Positions 54,798 to 64,000 of a stretch of 64,000 nt of DNA are shown one piece after another; within the stretch, counting starts at the first letter, position 1, and the number at the start of each line of letters is the position of its first letter. The translations under genes were made by a program, and so were the position numbers. Origin of the DNA: Virgibacillus profundi. Its GTDB lineage: Bacteria > Bacillota > Bacilli > Bacillales > Amphibacillaceae. Location: assembly GCF_002287375.1 (NCBI RefSeq), contig NZ_NPOA01000001.1:62001-126000 (forward strand). The letters are read 5' to 3'. The notes beneath the pieces are model-generated. The model saw only the letters and a program-made list of their open reading frames with translations, searched no databases and was not told the DNA's origin.

Positions 54798-56366
54798 TTA
54801 TTTTTGTCTAATTACCAATGGGCTAATACCCATTACTTTTTTAAACACTTTATTAAAATAGGAATGGCTTTGAAAGCCAACCATACTAGAAATCTCTTTC
54901 ATTTTATAGTCTGTGGTTTTAATAAGCTCTGCTGCTTTTTCAACCCTTATTTTGTTAACATAATCAATAAAATTTTTCCCTATTTCTTTTTTAAAAATAT
55001 AACTAAAATATGCCTGGTGAATAAATAATTGATTAGCCATATCCTTTAGTGTAATTTTTTCTGGATAGTTCGTTTGTACATATTCTTTAGCAAACAGAAC
55101 ATAGCGATTCAGATGCTGTTCTTCCTTTTTTGACACATCGGCAGTAATCAGCTTAACAATATGATTCAACCATCGCTTCAGCTCATTTAATGATTGAAGG
55201 TCATAAATTTTACGTAGGATATCATCTTGTTTAATAGATGGAAGTGTAAAACCCTTATCCTCAATCCGTAAAAGTAACAACACGATAAGTTCATAACAGG
55301 ATTCACGGACTTCTGAAACATGATTTGATCTTTGAGTAGGGAGAATATCAAAATACCGATCAATAATAGCCGTTAGCTGAACCGGTTTTTGTGATATAAC
55401 GGAATCTATTAGTTCTGCCTCCAGCGCCCTTAATTCAGATTTCTCTTTGCTTTCTAAAACGTCCCTTTGATTACTTTTCGAAGAAAGCGGTGGCAGGTCC
55501 TGGTGAAAGAAAATAGTTTCCGCAGGACGGAAGTATTTATAGCTGTAAGCATAGACAGCCTCATTATAAGATTTGCTTATCTGTTCAATACTGCTGACCA
55601 AATTTCCAACACCAATCACAAATGTAGAATGGATCCCAATTATTTCTTTTAATTTTCCTTGTAAAAAATCTAAAAAACCGGAAATAGGTGATTGAAGGTC
55701 CATTTTTGAAAGCGGCTTACTAGACAAAACGAATAAAATTAAATGATTGCCATAAAACAGAAACGGAACATCATGCCCGTCCCAATATGCGCTTGTATAC
55801 TCCATGATTTTTTGTCTGATTGATAAGGTAGTTCCTTCTTTAAATATTTCATCAAAGGAAAATACAATAACCCGACTATAGGCATGTTTCCAGCTTTTCG
55901 TATATTCTTCTAAACATTCGCCTTTAATAAGATGTAAAAGCATTTGCTCATTGAATGCCCATTCATCTTTTTCTGTGGCTATGTTATGGTCTGTATTTAA
56001 TTCATTTGCTAATTTACTCATCATTGTATAAAAGTCTTTTTTCAGTAGCGGCTTTAGCATATATCCTTTGACACCATACTCAATCGCTTGCTGCGCATAA
56101 GTAAAATCATCATAAGCACTTAATAGGACAACCTTCATGTCTGGATAAGTCTTTCTAATCTCTTTAACGAGTTCAAGCCCATTCATTCTCGGCATCATAA
56201 TATCTGTGAGTACAACATGTGGATTAAATTGATTAATTTTCTCTAAAGCATCTATTCCATCCTCCGCTGTTCCGACAACCTCATAACCTGTTTCAGCCCA
56301 CGGAAAAAAAGCAGCCATTCGATCCCTAATATTTTTTTCATCATCAACAATCAGCGATCTATACAT
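54798..56366 (-). CDS. YesN-type response regulator with AraC DNA-binding domain
   Basis: About 522 residues from ATG 56366 (AAGAAGGGA 4 nt upstream; an in-frame start 18 bp earlier lacks a site). The receiver domain has LIVDDEKNIRDR, phosphoacceptor Asp in VVLTDIMMPRMNG and VVLLSAYDDF, with Lys in GYMLKPL. A long central region (about 130-410) is followed by a C-terminal AraC helix-turn-helix pair (ITLKDMANQLFIHQAYFSYI; MKEISSMVGFQSHSYFNKVF). It is the partner of the kinase gene that follows after 14 bp. The likely target is the weak -35 promoter at 50.9 kb (inference). Confidence 0.92.
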   Translation of the reverse strand: MYRSLIVDDEKNIRDRMAAFFPWAETGYEVVGTAEDGIDALEKINQFNPHVVLTDIMMPRMNGLELVKEIRKTYPDMKVVLLSAYDDFTYAQQAIEYGVKGYMLKPLLKKDFYTMMSKLANELNTDHNIATEKDEWAFNEQMLLHLIKGECLEEYTKSWKHAYSRVIVFSFDEIFKEGTTLSIRQKIMEYTSAYWDGHDVPFLFYGNHLILFVLSSKPLSKMDLQSPISGFLDFLQGKLKEIIGIHSTFVIGVGNLVSSIEQISKSYNEAVYAYSYKYFRPAETIFFHQDLPPLSSKSNQRDVLESKEKSELRALEAELIDSVISQKPVQLTAIIDRYFDILPTQRSNHVSEVRESCYELIVLLLLRIEDKGFTLPSIKQDDILRKIYDLQSLNELKRWLNHIVKLITADVSKKEEQHLNRYVLFAKEYVQTNYPEKITLKDMANQLFIHQAYFSYIFKKEIGKNFIDYVNKIRVEKAAELIKTTDYKMKEISSMVGFQSHSYFNKVFKKVMGISPLVIRQK

Positions 56367-56627
56367 GTAATCCCTTCTTTTCACATTATGGCATTCAGAT
56401 AAGAAAGAGAATTTATTAATTTCCCTTGAATAAGTATTATTTATATTTCTATTGATTGCAACATTGATTATTTTCTAAATTTTTATTCAACCATTGTCCC
56501 ACATAAATGATTTTTATTCAACTGGTTTCGACAAAGTATGGTACCCTTGATTACTAAGATAATAGGTCTGAATATAAAGCGCGAATACCTATTTCCCCTG
56601 GAAACTAATAACATTTTCCATATAGTT

Positions 56628-58136
56628 TTACGCTCCCCAAATCCTCGGCATTGGCATCGACTCTTTTCCAAGCTCTGCCCAAATATATTTTAATAATAAT
56701 TCCTGCTTAAGCTCCTTGTATTCCGGATCATCCCATAGATTGTGATTTTCCCCCGGATCACTCTCAAGATCAAAAATTTCTCCATAGGTCTGGTTATAAT
56801 AAACTGTTATTTTATACCTTTCATCAACATAGGTTTTCTGATGGATCGCGGTTGGCTCATGGTGAAATTCGCAAATCACATGATCTCTCACTGCCTCCTT
56901 CTCTCCCATCCAAACCTTGCTTTGATCGACTCCAGTTATGGCTTTCGGTACAGGAATATCAGCAAATTTTAGAAATGTTGGTGCCAGATCCACCAGTGAC
57001 TGCATTGCATCAGATACTCTTCCAGCTGGTACCTTCTGAGGATACCGGACAATAAATGGAAGTTTTATTAAATCTTCATAATGAAATCCACCCTTGTACT
57101 GCAGGCCATGCTGTCCGAAAAAGTGCCCGTGATCCGTCGTAAAAACAACAATGGTATTATCAGCTATCCCTAGTTCATCAAGCTGATCAAGAATTTCCCC
57201 AATATATTTATCCATCATGCTGACCATTCCGTAATAGGTTGCTGTTAGTTTTTTATGACGCTCCTCTGACACCCTATGGGAATGGTAGCCATGTGCTCCC
57301 ATTTTCGTTTCATTATAGGCGGAGAAATCCGGATCCTTCTCTTGAGTCAGTTGAAAGTGTGGTGGGTTGTTTTTGTGCTCCCCCTCCATCCCCTTTGGAA
57401 TCGTCAGTTTTTCCGGATCATACATGGTATCCCAAGGCTCCGGAACAAGATATGGTGGATGTGGGTCAAAAAAGCTAGCCCATAAAAAGAAATTCTCATC
57501 ATTATCCGCATGCTGCTTTAATCGATCGTTCGTCCGTTCCGCAATCCATGTATTATAATGATATTTCTCCGGAATGGGCCAGTGATGCTCTTCTTTTCGA
57601 TCCATCGTCCCAGTTGGACTTACGAAGTAATCCCGCCAGTTTTCACACCCCTTTCCCTCCATCCATAATGCATAATGCTGGCCAACATGTGCTTCATTTG
57701 TATGGTTTCTGGCAAGTTCAATATGCTCAAACCCGTAGAAGCCTTCATCATAGTTTTCCCAGAAATCCAAATCCTGCAAGGTTGGATAAGCCTCAAGTGA
57801 GGTATATTCTTCATTGGAGCGGAGTGGCTGAAAATGAGCCTTTCCAATCAGTGATGTCCGGTAGCCATTCTCCTGAAAATCTTCTCCAATGGTGTGGCGA
57901 TCTTCCATTAGCTTTGTTCCAAGAGTCCATGCTCCATGCTGACTTGGATAAAGCCCAGTAATGATAGATGCTCTTGATGGTGTGCAGGTGGGATTTGGGC
58001 AATAGGCTCGGTTAAAAGTGGTGCCTTCTTTTACAAGCCGATCCAGATTTGGTGTAGCTATTTCCGAATTAAAGGCACCAATTGTATCAAAATGCTGCTG
58101 ATCACTTGTAATCAGTAAAATATTTGGTTTTTTCAT
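56628..58136 (-). CDS. Type I sulfatase (S1 family) 1
   Basis: 502 residues. Metal-binding LLITSDQQHFD at the N-terminus. The sulfatase motif CTPSRASIITG has Cys at residue 51, the residue converted to formylglycine. VVFTTDHGHFFGQHG near 310 gives further metal and sulfate ligands. Resembles S1 sulfatases of glycan loci; the exact subfamily and substrate (galactose, GalNAc or fucose sulfate) are not decided. No signal peptide, so it is intracellular, in line with the FGE encoded 2 kb upstream. Between them lie the ROK repressor gene, a terminator and a 52-bp repeat block. Confidence 0.92.
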   Translation of the reverse strand: MKKPNILLITSDQQHFDTIGAFNSEIATPNLDRLVKEGTTFNRAYCPNPTCTPSRASIITGLYPSQHGAWTLGTKLMEDRHTIGEDFQENGYRTSLIGKAHFQPLRSNEEYTSLEAYPTLQDLDFWENYDEGFYGFEHIELARNHTNEAHVGQHYALWMEGKGCENWRDYFVSPTGTMDRKEEHHWPIPEKYHYNTWIAERTNDRLKQHADNDENFFLWASFFDPHPPYLVPEPWDTMYDPEKLTIPKGMEGEHKNNPPHFQLTQEKDPDFSAYNETKMGAHGYHSHRVSEERHKKLTATYYGMVSMMDKYIGEILDQLDELGIADNTIVVFTTDHGHFFGQHGLQYKGGFHYEDLIKLPFIVRYPQKVPAGRVSDAMQSLVDLAPTFLKFADIPVPKAITGVDQSKVWMGEKEAVRDHVICEFHHEPTAIHQKTYVDERYKITVYYNQTYGEIFDLESDPGENHNLWDDPEYKELKQELLLKYIWAELGKESMPMPRIWGA

Positions 58137-58189
58137 AGACTAAAAACAACTCCTATCATTGCTGGAATTTTCGTTCAATTCTTCTTATA

Positions 58190-58222
58190 AAAAAAGCTGA
58201 ACAATTTTCATTACTGCTCAGC
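58190..58222 (-). terminator. Terminator after the ROK repressor / repeat block
   Basis: GCTGA (58196-58200) and TCAGC (58218-58222) form the stem, followed on the minus strand by a long U-run. It ends the FGE-ROK transcript after the repeats. Confidence 0.7.
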
Positions 58223-58253
58223 CTGTATACATGGTGCTTTATCAAAGCTAGTT

Positions 58254-58461
58254 TCTATGTGACCAGTTACACCTGTTTCGGCTTCGTGCGGGCGTATAGA
58301 AGCGGTCTATGTGACCAGTTACACCTGTTTCAACTTCGTTTGGGCACATAGATGCGGTCTATGTGACCGTTTCTACCTGTTTCGGCTTCGTTTGGGCACA
58401 TAGAAGCGGTCTATGTGACCAGTTACACCTGTTTCAACTTCGTTCGGGCACATAGAAGCGG
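58254..58461. repeat. Four tandem 52-bp units, each a hairpin
   Basis: Units start at 58254, 58306, 58358 and 58410, each exactly 52 bp, and a partial fifth begins TCTAGTGAC at 58462. Each unit has arms CTATGTG and CACATAG (or GTATAG) around a GTTTCGGCTTCG or GTTTCAACTTCG loop segment. The GGC/AAC alternation is in units 1 and 3 versus 2 and 4. It lies in the 3' region of the ROK gene. Confidence 0.92.
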
Positions 58462-58502
58462 TCTAGTGACACAATAAAATTTACGAAAGCATCCTTTATC
58501 AA

Positions 58503-59675
58503 TTAAACCGGATCGAATAAATCAACAAGCAATAGAGAAACCGCTCCCAGTAATGTCGCATTATCACCAAGTACTGTAACTGTCACTTCCGTTTCCTTCG
58601 CTTGTGGAATCAAAGCTCTCTCGGCGATGGCCGCTTTTATTGATGGTAACATAAATTTCTCACTCCTCATGACACCACCACCTAGCACAATTTTCGCCGG
58701 GTTTATCAGATGGATGAGGTTAGTCAGCCCGATTCCAATAATTTTTCCGGTTTCTTCCAAAATTCTAATATACTCGGCTTCTCCATTTTGAGCCATTTCA
58801 TAAACATATTTTCCAGTGAGTTTTTCGCCTGGAATGCTGTATTTGACTTGATGGCGGGCACGGTCCGCAATTGCCTTTCCGCTTGCAAAGGTCTGCAGAC
58901 AGCCACGGTTGCCACAATCACAAATTTCACCATGAATATCGATAGTCATATGGCCCAATTCACCAGCAATATCCTGTTCACCATGGTACAATTTCCCATT
59001 AATAACGACACCTGACCCAATACCCTGTCCAATATTAACTGCTACCATACTATCCACATCTCCATGCCCGCCAAACCAGGCTTCACCTAGTGCCATTGCC
59101 CTGGCATCGTTTTCTACATATACCTGGGTGCCAAATTCCTTCTCCAGCTCCGCTTTTATAGGCATCTCTCTCAGTCCAAGATTCGGTGCAGTTAAGGAAG
59201 TACCTGTTTCCACATCAACAACTCCATGCATTGCTACGCCAATACCAATAATTTTTTCTCTTTCTGTCGTTGAAGACTGCAAAATCTTATGTACATTTTC
59301 CTTTAGTATCGAGATAAACTGATCGTTCGTTATTGGCTTAATCAGCTTGCTGGAGGTTCGCTCAAAGATCTCCCCTGAAAGATTTGTCAGGATACACTCC
59401 ACTGTCTGTGGACCTGCATCTACACCAATCACATAGAAAGCATTACTGTTAATATGCAGCATTGTGGGCTTTCTGCCGCCCATTGATTCGCCAAGCTCAC
59501 TCTCCCTGACAATTCCCTGTTCAAGCAGCTCTTTTACAATGCTGCTGACCGTAGGGGGGGTGAGCTTTGTGTCTTTTGCAATCTGTGCTCTGGAAATGGG
59601 CTCAGATGTACGGATTTTATTTAAAATAATTGATTTATTTACAGATTTCATTAATTGAAAACTTCCACGCCGCAT
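58503..59675 (-). CDS. ROK-family transcriptional repressor (XylR/NagC type)
   Basis: About 390 residues from ATG 59675, with GGAGG 7 nt upstream. N-terminal winged helix-turn-helix (EPISRAQIAKDTKLTPPTVS then SIVKELLEQGIV). ROK domain: VIGVDAGPQTVECI, GIGVAMHGVVD, VENDARAMALGEAWFGG, GELGHMTIDIHGEICDCGNRGCLQT with the intact CxCGNRGC zinc motif, and KIVLGGGVMRSE. Such repressors bind AT-rich palindromes and are released by free sugars. The TTAATTAA-type sites at 38.4 and 38.6 kb are candidate targets. It lies 70 bp downstream of the FGE gene. Confidence 0.9.
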   Translation of the reverse strand: MRRGSFQLMKSVNKSIILNKIRTSEPISRAQIAKDTKLTPPTVSSIVKELLEQGIVRESELGESMGGRKPTMLHINSNAFYVIGVDAGPQTVECILTNLSGEIFERTSSKLIKPITNDQFISILKENVHKILQSSTTEREKIIGIGVAMHGVVDVETGTSLTAPNLGLREMPIKAELEKEFGTQVYVENDARAMALGEAWFGGHGDVDSMVAVNIGQGIGSGVVINGKLYHGEQDIAGELGHMTIDIHGEICDCGNRGCLQTFASGKAIADRARHQVKYSIPGEKLTGKYVYEMAQNGEAEYIRILEETGKIIGIGLTNLIHLINPAKIVLGGGVMRSEKFMLPSIKAAIAERALIPQAKETEVTVTVLGDNATLLGAVSLLLVDLFDPV

Positions 59676-59745
59676 AGGTAATCCTCCGTCTTCCATATTA
59701 ATTCTTTGATTGGTTAGTCTAAAGTAAAAAAATTAAGTGACTGAT

Positions 59746-60711
59746 TCATTCTACATCAGCAGCACAACGGAATCCAAGATTTCCAGTTGATGAATCCGGT
59801 GTGTTCGAGGAACGTGCCGCCACACGGTAGCGATTGCAGTATGAATGGTGGCATAAATACGATCCGCCGCGCATCACCCGGTTTGTTCCATTTTCAGGCC
59901 CTTTTGGATTTTCTTTGCCACCGCGTTTATGAATGTTTTTTACAAACCAGTCGAAGCACCATTCCCAAACGTTTCCTGATACATTATATAATCCAAACCC
60001 ATTTGGTGCAAAAGACTTAGCAGGAGCAGTGCCGGCGTATCCGTCCTCTTCCGTATTAGTTTTGGGAAATTTCCCTTGCCATATATTGCATTGATGTTCT
60101 CCAGCCAGTGTTAATTCATTACCCCATGGATACGTTTTTTGCTCAAGTCCGCCCCTTGCAGCAAATTCCCATTCCGCTTCTGTTGGGAGGCGTTTACCAG
60201 CCCATTGACAGTAGCTTCGAGCATCGTTCCAGGAAATATGGATAACCGGATGATCCATTCGATTTTCTATACTAGAATCCGCCCCTTCAGGATATTTCCA
60301 ATAAGCACCCTCAACAACCCACCACCATGGTGTGCTTTGTACTTTTTGACTTACCTTTTTCGCAGTGCTTTCACTGATAAATTGATAAAAAACAAATGAC
60401 CAGCCGTATTGCTCTGCTTCCGTTTTATATTCCGTATCCTCGATGAAAGCTGCAAATTCAGCATTTGTAACTGTATGGACATCCATATAAAATGGATCGA
60501 CGGTAACGTTGCGGATTGGCCCTTCTCCATCAGCCGGAAAGCCTTCTTTATCATTTGTTCCCATCAGAAAGGTTCCACCAGGGATATAAGCCATCCCTTC
60601 CCTTGAGACTAGAGACCCTTTGGTTATTTTCTGAGAGGATGGCTTCGGAGGTTGCTTTTCAATTGATTCTCTGCTGGATGTGCAGCAACAGGCGTTTTTA
60701 GACTGTGCCAT
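59746..60711 (-). CDS. Formylglycine-generating enzyme (sulfatase activator)
   Basis: 321 residues. FGE-sulfatase domain: PGGTFLMGTND near 44, DPFYMDVHTVTNAEFAAFI near 72, HPVIHISWNDARSYCQWAG near 153, RLPTEAEWEFAARGG near 174 and SGNVWEWCFDWF near 245. The catalytic segment RGGSYLCHHSYCNRYR has Cys at about 287 and 292, matching the two essential Cys of human SUMF1, so this is a true FGE rather than a lectin-like relative. An N-terminal CCC (residues 8-10) is also present. It oxidises the CxPxR cysteine of sulfatases with O2 and copper; all sulfatases here have that motif. AAGGGG precedes the ATG. Confidence 0.95.
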   Translation of the reverse strand: MAQSKNACCCTSSRESIEKQPPKPSSQKITKGSLVSREGMAYIPGGTFLMGTNDKEGFPADGEGPIRNVTVDPFYMDVHTVTNAEFAAFIEDTEYKTEAEQYGWSFVFYQFISESTAKKVSQKVQSTPWWWVVEGAYWKYPEGADSSIENRMDHPVIHISWNDARSYCQWAGKRLPTEAEWEFAARGGLEQKTYPWGNELTLAGEHQCNIWQGKFPKTNTEEDGYAGTAPAKSFAPNGFGLYNVSGNVWEWCFDWFVKNIHKRGGKENPKGPENGTNRVMRGGSYLCHHSYCNRYRVAARSSNTPDSSTGNLGFRCAADVE

Positions 60712-60785
60712 GTTTTCCCCTTCTCTCTAAGTTTTAATTTCTGTTCAAGAACTTTCTTGTAAACATTATTGTTTTTATATCTTCG

Positions 60786-61221
60786 TAGTTTCTATAAAGT
60801 GTGAAGTAAATCGAGATTGATTCCAATAACATGTGCCATTGCCGCCGTCCGGGATCGCTGCGGGCGGATGCGGACCTTAGGGCACGGCTTCAGCCTCCTC
60901 GAGAAAACCACTCTGCGGGGTCTTCAGACACGTGCTATTCCCGCAGGAGTCACCGCCCTCCGCTCACCCGAACTGGTTAGGTGGTTTGATGTTTTAAAAA
61001 TTGATTACTAATGCAGTACATCGGCAGTAACCAGAAATCCAGCGGAGGAAACACATTGAAGACTCCTGCGGGAGGAAAGGCATAGGTGAGACCCCCGAGT
61101 GCGTAGCACGAGGAGGCTCACCAGCCGCCCGCGGAAAGCGAAATGTGTTTCCGGAGCGAATCCCTGCTCTCAACCAGCGTTTGCAAATGAATTTTCACTA
61201 TGTCGCATATTATATCGACTA
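60786..61221 (+). mobile_element. MITE-like element copy 5 (plus orientation)
   Basis: Ends: TAGTTTCTATAAAGTGTGAA (60786-60805) and TATGTCGCATATTATATCGA (61199-61218). Arm A is about 60848-60974, with a changed TGCGGACCTTAGG stretch where other copies have TGCTTTCCGCGGG. Arm B is closed by GGAAACACATT / AATGTGTTTCC. Outside the right end, GTCCCAAATCACTTTGGTGG matches the flank of copy 4. It fills the gap between sulfatase 2 and FGE. Confidence 0.8.
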
Positions 61222-61325
61222 TGGTGCAGATAACAACAAGTATTTTGGTGAGGCGAGTAATCGCAGTCCCAAATCACTTTGGTGGGACGAGCAGTGAGCA
61301 GTCCCAATCTTTGCGAAAAACAGCC

Positions 61326-62783
61326 TTACTCAAAGACAAACCTGAGTGTCGGTTTTGGAGTTCTTCCGGCTATCAGTGACTTTCCATCAGAATATCCTTC
61401 TTCTCTTCCTTCCAATTCCTTCACAAGCTGATTTCTTCTCTTTTCAATTCTCTCCTGATAATCCACCACTTTTAAAAGATTTGTCATTTCTTGCGGATCA
61501 TTTTCCAAGTCAAAAAATTGTTCTTCTCCATTCTGCGAAAACCAAATATATTTTTCTTTCCCATCTGTAATATAATGAAATGATTTTTCCCCAAAGGCAT
61601 GCTCACCGTGAATATATTCACGCCAGGGCATATCTTCTCCATCTTTACATAGTGGCATGACACTTTTACCATCAACTGTGTCTGGAATGCCAATATCTGC
61701 AGCGTCCAGCAATGTTGGCATAATATCTCTCATTTCCACGGCTTTATCTACTCTGCTATTTTCCTTCAATCCCAGATTGTTTCCGGGATCGGCTAGAATA
61801 AACGGTACCTTTGCACTTCCTTCATATGGAAGTGATTTTCTGAATAAATTATGATCTCCAAGCAATTCCCCATGATCAGATGCAAACAAAATAACTGTGT
61901 TATGGTAAACCCCAAATTCCTGCATAGCATTTAAGAACCGGCCAATTTGATGATCAATATGGGTAATTAGCGCATAATATGCAGCCTGTGCACGTTTCAG
62001 CCGCATTTTTGGAACAAGTCCCTTTGCGGTTACTGGACTCATCCCCTCCCCTGAAGTATCCTCTGTTTCCGCCCAGCCACCAAAAGAAGGGTCCGGTAAT
62101 TCCAGATCTTTATACATATCATAGAAGACTTGTGGCGGATCAAACGGCGGATGTGGCCGTACATAGGACATATTCAGGAAGAACGGTTTTGTTGGATCAC
62201 GGCGTCTCAGGAAATCAATCGATTCAGTTGTTACCCAATTCGTCGGATGCAATTCTTCCGCCAGATGCCATGGCCTTGTCACTGTTGACGAATTGCAATC
62301 AAGTCCTAAATCAATTAAATCAGCCTGTCCCGTTTTTCCTCTCAGCCAATTTAAATAGTCATCGGTGTATTCCTGTGATTCGATTGTTTTCGTATTGTGT
62401 TTAAATCTGCTGTAATGCATATAGCCATCATGCAAAACTACATTATGAAATCCGGTTAGATTCCTTGTTGGATATACATGCATTTTTCCGATTGCCTGTG
62501 TATGATAATCCGCATTGGTAAATTCTCCTGCAAGTGTATGCTCATAATTCCAGGGAACCTTATCCTGGTATCCTACTCTTCCCGTAGACGCCTGAGACAT
62601 CCCCGTCAAAACAGATGCCCTTGCAGGCACACAGGAAGGAGTTGCGGAATAGGCATTTTCAAAAAGAACACCATCCCGCGCTAATTGATCCAAATTAGGG
62701 GTATCGACTACTGGATGATCCAGTATACTTAAACAATCAGCTCGCATCTGGTCGACCATAATCAGCAGTACATTTGGTTTCAA
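61326..62783 (-). CDS. Type I sulfatase (S1 family) 2
   Basis: 485 residues. LLIMVDQMRADCL carries the metal-binding Asp/Gln. The motif CVPARASVLTG has Cys at residue 51 for formylglycine. VRPHPPFDPP near 208 and LFASDHGELLGDHN near 295 hold further metal and sulfate ligands. No signal peptide. AAAGGAGAG precedes the ATG. It lies 132 bp after sulfatase 3. Its substrate is unknown; motifs differ from sulfatase 1, so a different sulfate linkage is likely. Confidence 0.92.
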   Translation of the reverse strand: MKPNVLLIMVDQMRADCLSILDHPVVDTPNLDQLARDGVLFENAYSATPSCVPARASVLTGMSQASTGRVGYQDKVPWNYEHTLAGEFTNADYHTQAIGKMHVYPTRNLTGFHNVVLHDGYMHYSRFKHNTKTIESQEYTDDYLNWLRGKTGQADLIDLGLDCNSSTVTRPWHLAEELHPTNWVTTESIDFLRRRDPTKPFFLNMSYVRPHPPFDPPQVFYDMYKDLELPDPSFGGWAETEDTSGEGMSPVTAKGLVPKMRLKRAQAAYYALITHIDHQIGRFLNAMQEFGVYHNTVILFASDHGELLGDHNLFRKSLPYEGSAKVPFILADPGNNLGLKENSRVDKAVEMRDIMPTLLDAADIGIPDTVDGKSVMPLCKDGEDMPWREYIHGEHAFGEKSFHYITDGKEKYIWFSQNGEEQFFDLENDPQEMTNLLKVVDYQERIEKRRNQLVKELEGREEGYSDGKSLIAGRTPKPTLRFVFE

Positions 62784-62915
62784 AGCACATCTCTCCTTTC
62801 AAAGAAAATAATCTTATTGTAGAATGGATCGATAACCATCACTTCATCTGTCTTCCATGGTATCTGGCTTTGTTTTTCAAGGTCGAATAACCTAAAAATC
62901 GGTGTTATTCTGGAT

Positions 62916-64000
62916 TTATTCTTCATCGCCAACTTTTTCCTTCAGACTGTACAGTTCCTCTTTTAACTTCTCCACTGTTTCCTTATAGGCAGGATCATGA
63001 TATACATTATTCATTTCGTAAGGGTCTGCTTTCAGATCAAACAGCTCCCATTCCGGTGTTCTTGGATCATCAATAGTATGAGCATTTCCCAATGCTTCTC
63101 CATAATAATAAATCAGCTTGTGGTCATGTGTCCGGATACCGTAATGTGCTCCAACACTATGTTCGACACTCAAATGCTCCCAATATCTGTAGTACATGGA
63201 AGTCTGCCAGTCATCCGGCGTGTTTTCCTCCATCACTGGACGAAGACTTGTTCCCTGCATAAAATCGGGTATTTCAATACCGGCATAGTCAAGAAATGTT
63301 TCAGGAAAATCAACATTTAATGCAAAATCCTTTGTCACGGAACCTGCTTCGATTGCTCTTGGATAACGGACAATAAATGGCATTCTTAATGATTCTTCAT
63401 ACATAAAGCGTTTATCATACCAGCCGTGATCTCCAAGGAAAAATCCCTGATCAGATGTGTAAACGACAATGGTATTCTCAGCTAATCCTTCTTCATCCAG
63501 ATAATCAAGCACACGGCCCACATTATCATCAATTGATGCAACTACACGCAGATAATCCTTAATGTAGCGCTGGTAATACCAGCTTTTTAATTCTGATGCA
63601 GACAAGTTTTCCGGCGGATCTGCTTTAACATCCCTTTTTGTTAAGTCCCTTTCAATTCTCATTCTTGCTTCCCTTGCTGCTTCTGCCCGGTTTGAATAAT
63701 CATCATGGAAGGTTTCCGGTTCAGGGATATCAACATCCTCATACATATGCATATGTTTTTCATCCGGATCCCATGGGCGATGTGGCGCCTTATGATGCAG
63801 CATCAGCATAAATGGTTTATCCTTGTCCCGATTTTCCATCCAATCCAATGAATAATCAGTAATTATGTCTGTAGCATAGCCTTTGATGATCTTTTCTTCA
63901 CCCATTTCAAACATTTTCGGATCATGATAATCCCCTTGTCCTGGGAAGATATTCCAATAGTCAAAGCCAGTTGGGTCACTATTTCCGCCATGGCCTAAAT
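62916..64000 (-). CDS. Type I sulfatase 3 (partial, start beyond window)
   Basis: The open frame runs from the right edge to the stop at 62916 (about 361 codons seen, stop included). It starts LGHGGNSDPTGFDYWNIFPG upstream of the first in-window ATG (63912-63914), so that ATG is internal. The CxPxR motif lies outside the window. HHKAPHRPWDPDEKHM, RVVASIDDNVGRVLDYLDEE and VYTSDQGFFLGDHGWYDKRF resemble S1_11-type N-acetylglucosamine-6-sulfatases (inference by recall, not a search). It completes a three-sulfatase set beside FGE. Confidence 0.88.
   Translation of the reverse strand, partial: LGHGGNSDPTGFDYWNIFPGQGDYHDPKMFEMGEEKIIKGYATDIITDYSLDWMENRDKDKPFMLMLHHKAPHRPWDPDEKHMHMYEDVDIPEPETFHDDYSNRAEAAREARMRIERDLTKRDVKADPPENLSASELKSWYYQRYIKDYLRVVASIDDNVGRVLDYLDEEGLAENTIVVYTSDQGFFLGDHGWYDKRFMYEESLRMPFIVRYPRAIEAGSVTKDFALNVDFPETFLDYAGIEIPDFMQGTSLRPVMEENTPDDWQTSMYYRYWEHLSVEHSVGAHYGIRTHDHKLIYYYGEALGNAHTIDDPRTPEWELFDLKADPYEMNNVYHDPAYKETVEKLKEELYSLKEKVGDEE

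Noticed and set aside
63912-63914. ATG at 63914 as the start of sulfatase 3
   Set aside because: The frame continues upstream to the window edge with typical sulfatase sequence, so the gene is cut by the window.

Overview
The window looks like chromosome of a low-GC Firmicute of the family Bacillaceae, plausibly a marine or salt-tolerant genus. The signs are AGGAGG Shine-Dalgarno sites, many TTG starts, Lpl/Yes-type carbohydrate ABC systems, YesM/YesN two-component regulation, CcpA cre-like boxes and a txpA-type toxin. The genus is an inference. Almost everything is on the minus strand. The exceptions are an AraC regulator, the galKETM operon, a small ORF and an antisense RNA.

Layout. Positions 1-600 hold the end of an unknown gene and a small type I toxin-antitoxin module. 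Positions 600-6470 hold a GntR-controlled GalNAc/tagatose-6-phosphate route (AgaS isomerase/deaminase, PfkB kinase, class II aldolase) followed by an SDR and an SGNH esterase. Positions 6600-10140 hold a GH4 alpha-galactosidase with a divergent AraC regulator and a GanR-like LacI repressor. Positions 10.7-20.9 kb hold GH35 beta-galactosidase, two Cys-rich Gfo/Idh/MocA proteins, a ROK kinase, a DUF4091 protein and GH95 alpha-L-fucosidase. Positions 21-31.6 kb hold five paralogous solute-binding lipoproteins and a PhnP-like metallohydrolase. Positions 32-38.3 kb hold GH2 beta-galactosidase, a DUF624 protein and an LplB/LplC permease pair. Positions 39.1-43.8 kb hold galK-galE-galT-galM. Positions 43.9-50.9 kb hold a second ABC system with two sialidase-type proteins and DUF624. 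Positions 52-56.4 kb hold an oversized YesM kinase and YesN regulator. Positions 56.6-64 kb hold three sulfatases, a genuine formylglycine-generating enzyme and a ROK repressor.

Together these genes read as one glycan-utilisation island. Sulfated, sialylated, fucosylated, galactose/GalNAc-rich oligosaccharides would be captured by lipoproteins and imported through MalFG-type permeases. No ATPase is encoded here, so a shared MsmX-like ATPase is inferred. No enzyme has a visible signal peptide, so degradation is apparently intracellular, ending in the Leloir and tagatose pathways. Mucin-type O-glycans or marine sulfated galactans are the likely substrates (inference).

Three kinds of non-coding structure stand out. 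(1) Five arrays of AAGTTG-core repeats phased at about 21 bp, with forward copies followed by inverted copies, lie in intergenic gaps. (2) Five copies of a 400-450 bp MITE-like element have terminal inverted repeats, and their two hairpin arms show compensatory changes between copies. (3) A block of four 52-bp hairpin repeats lies beside the ROK/sulfatase genes.
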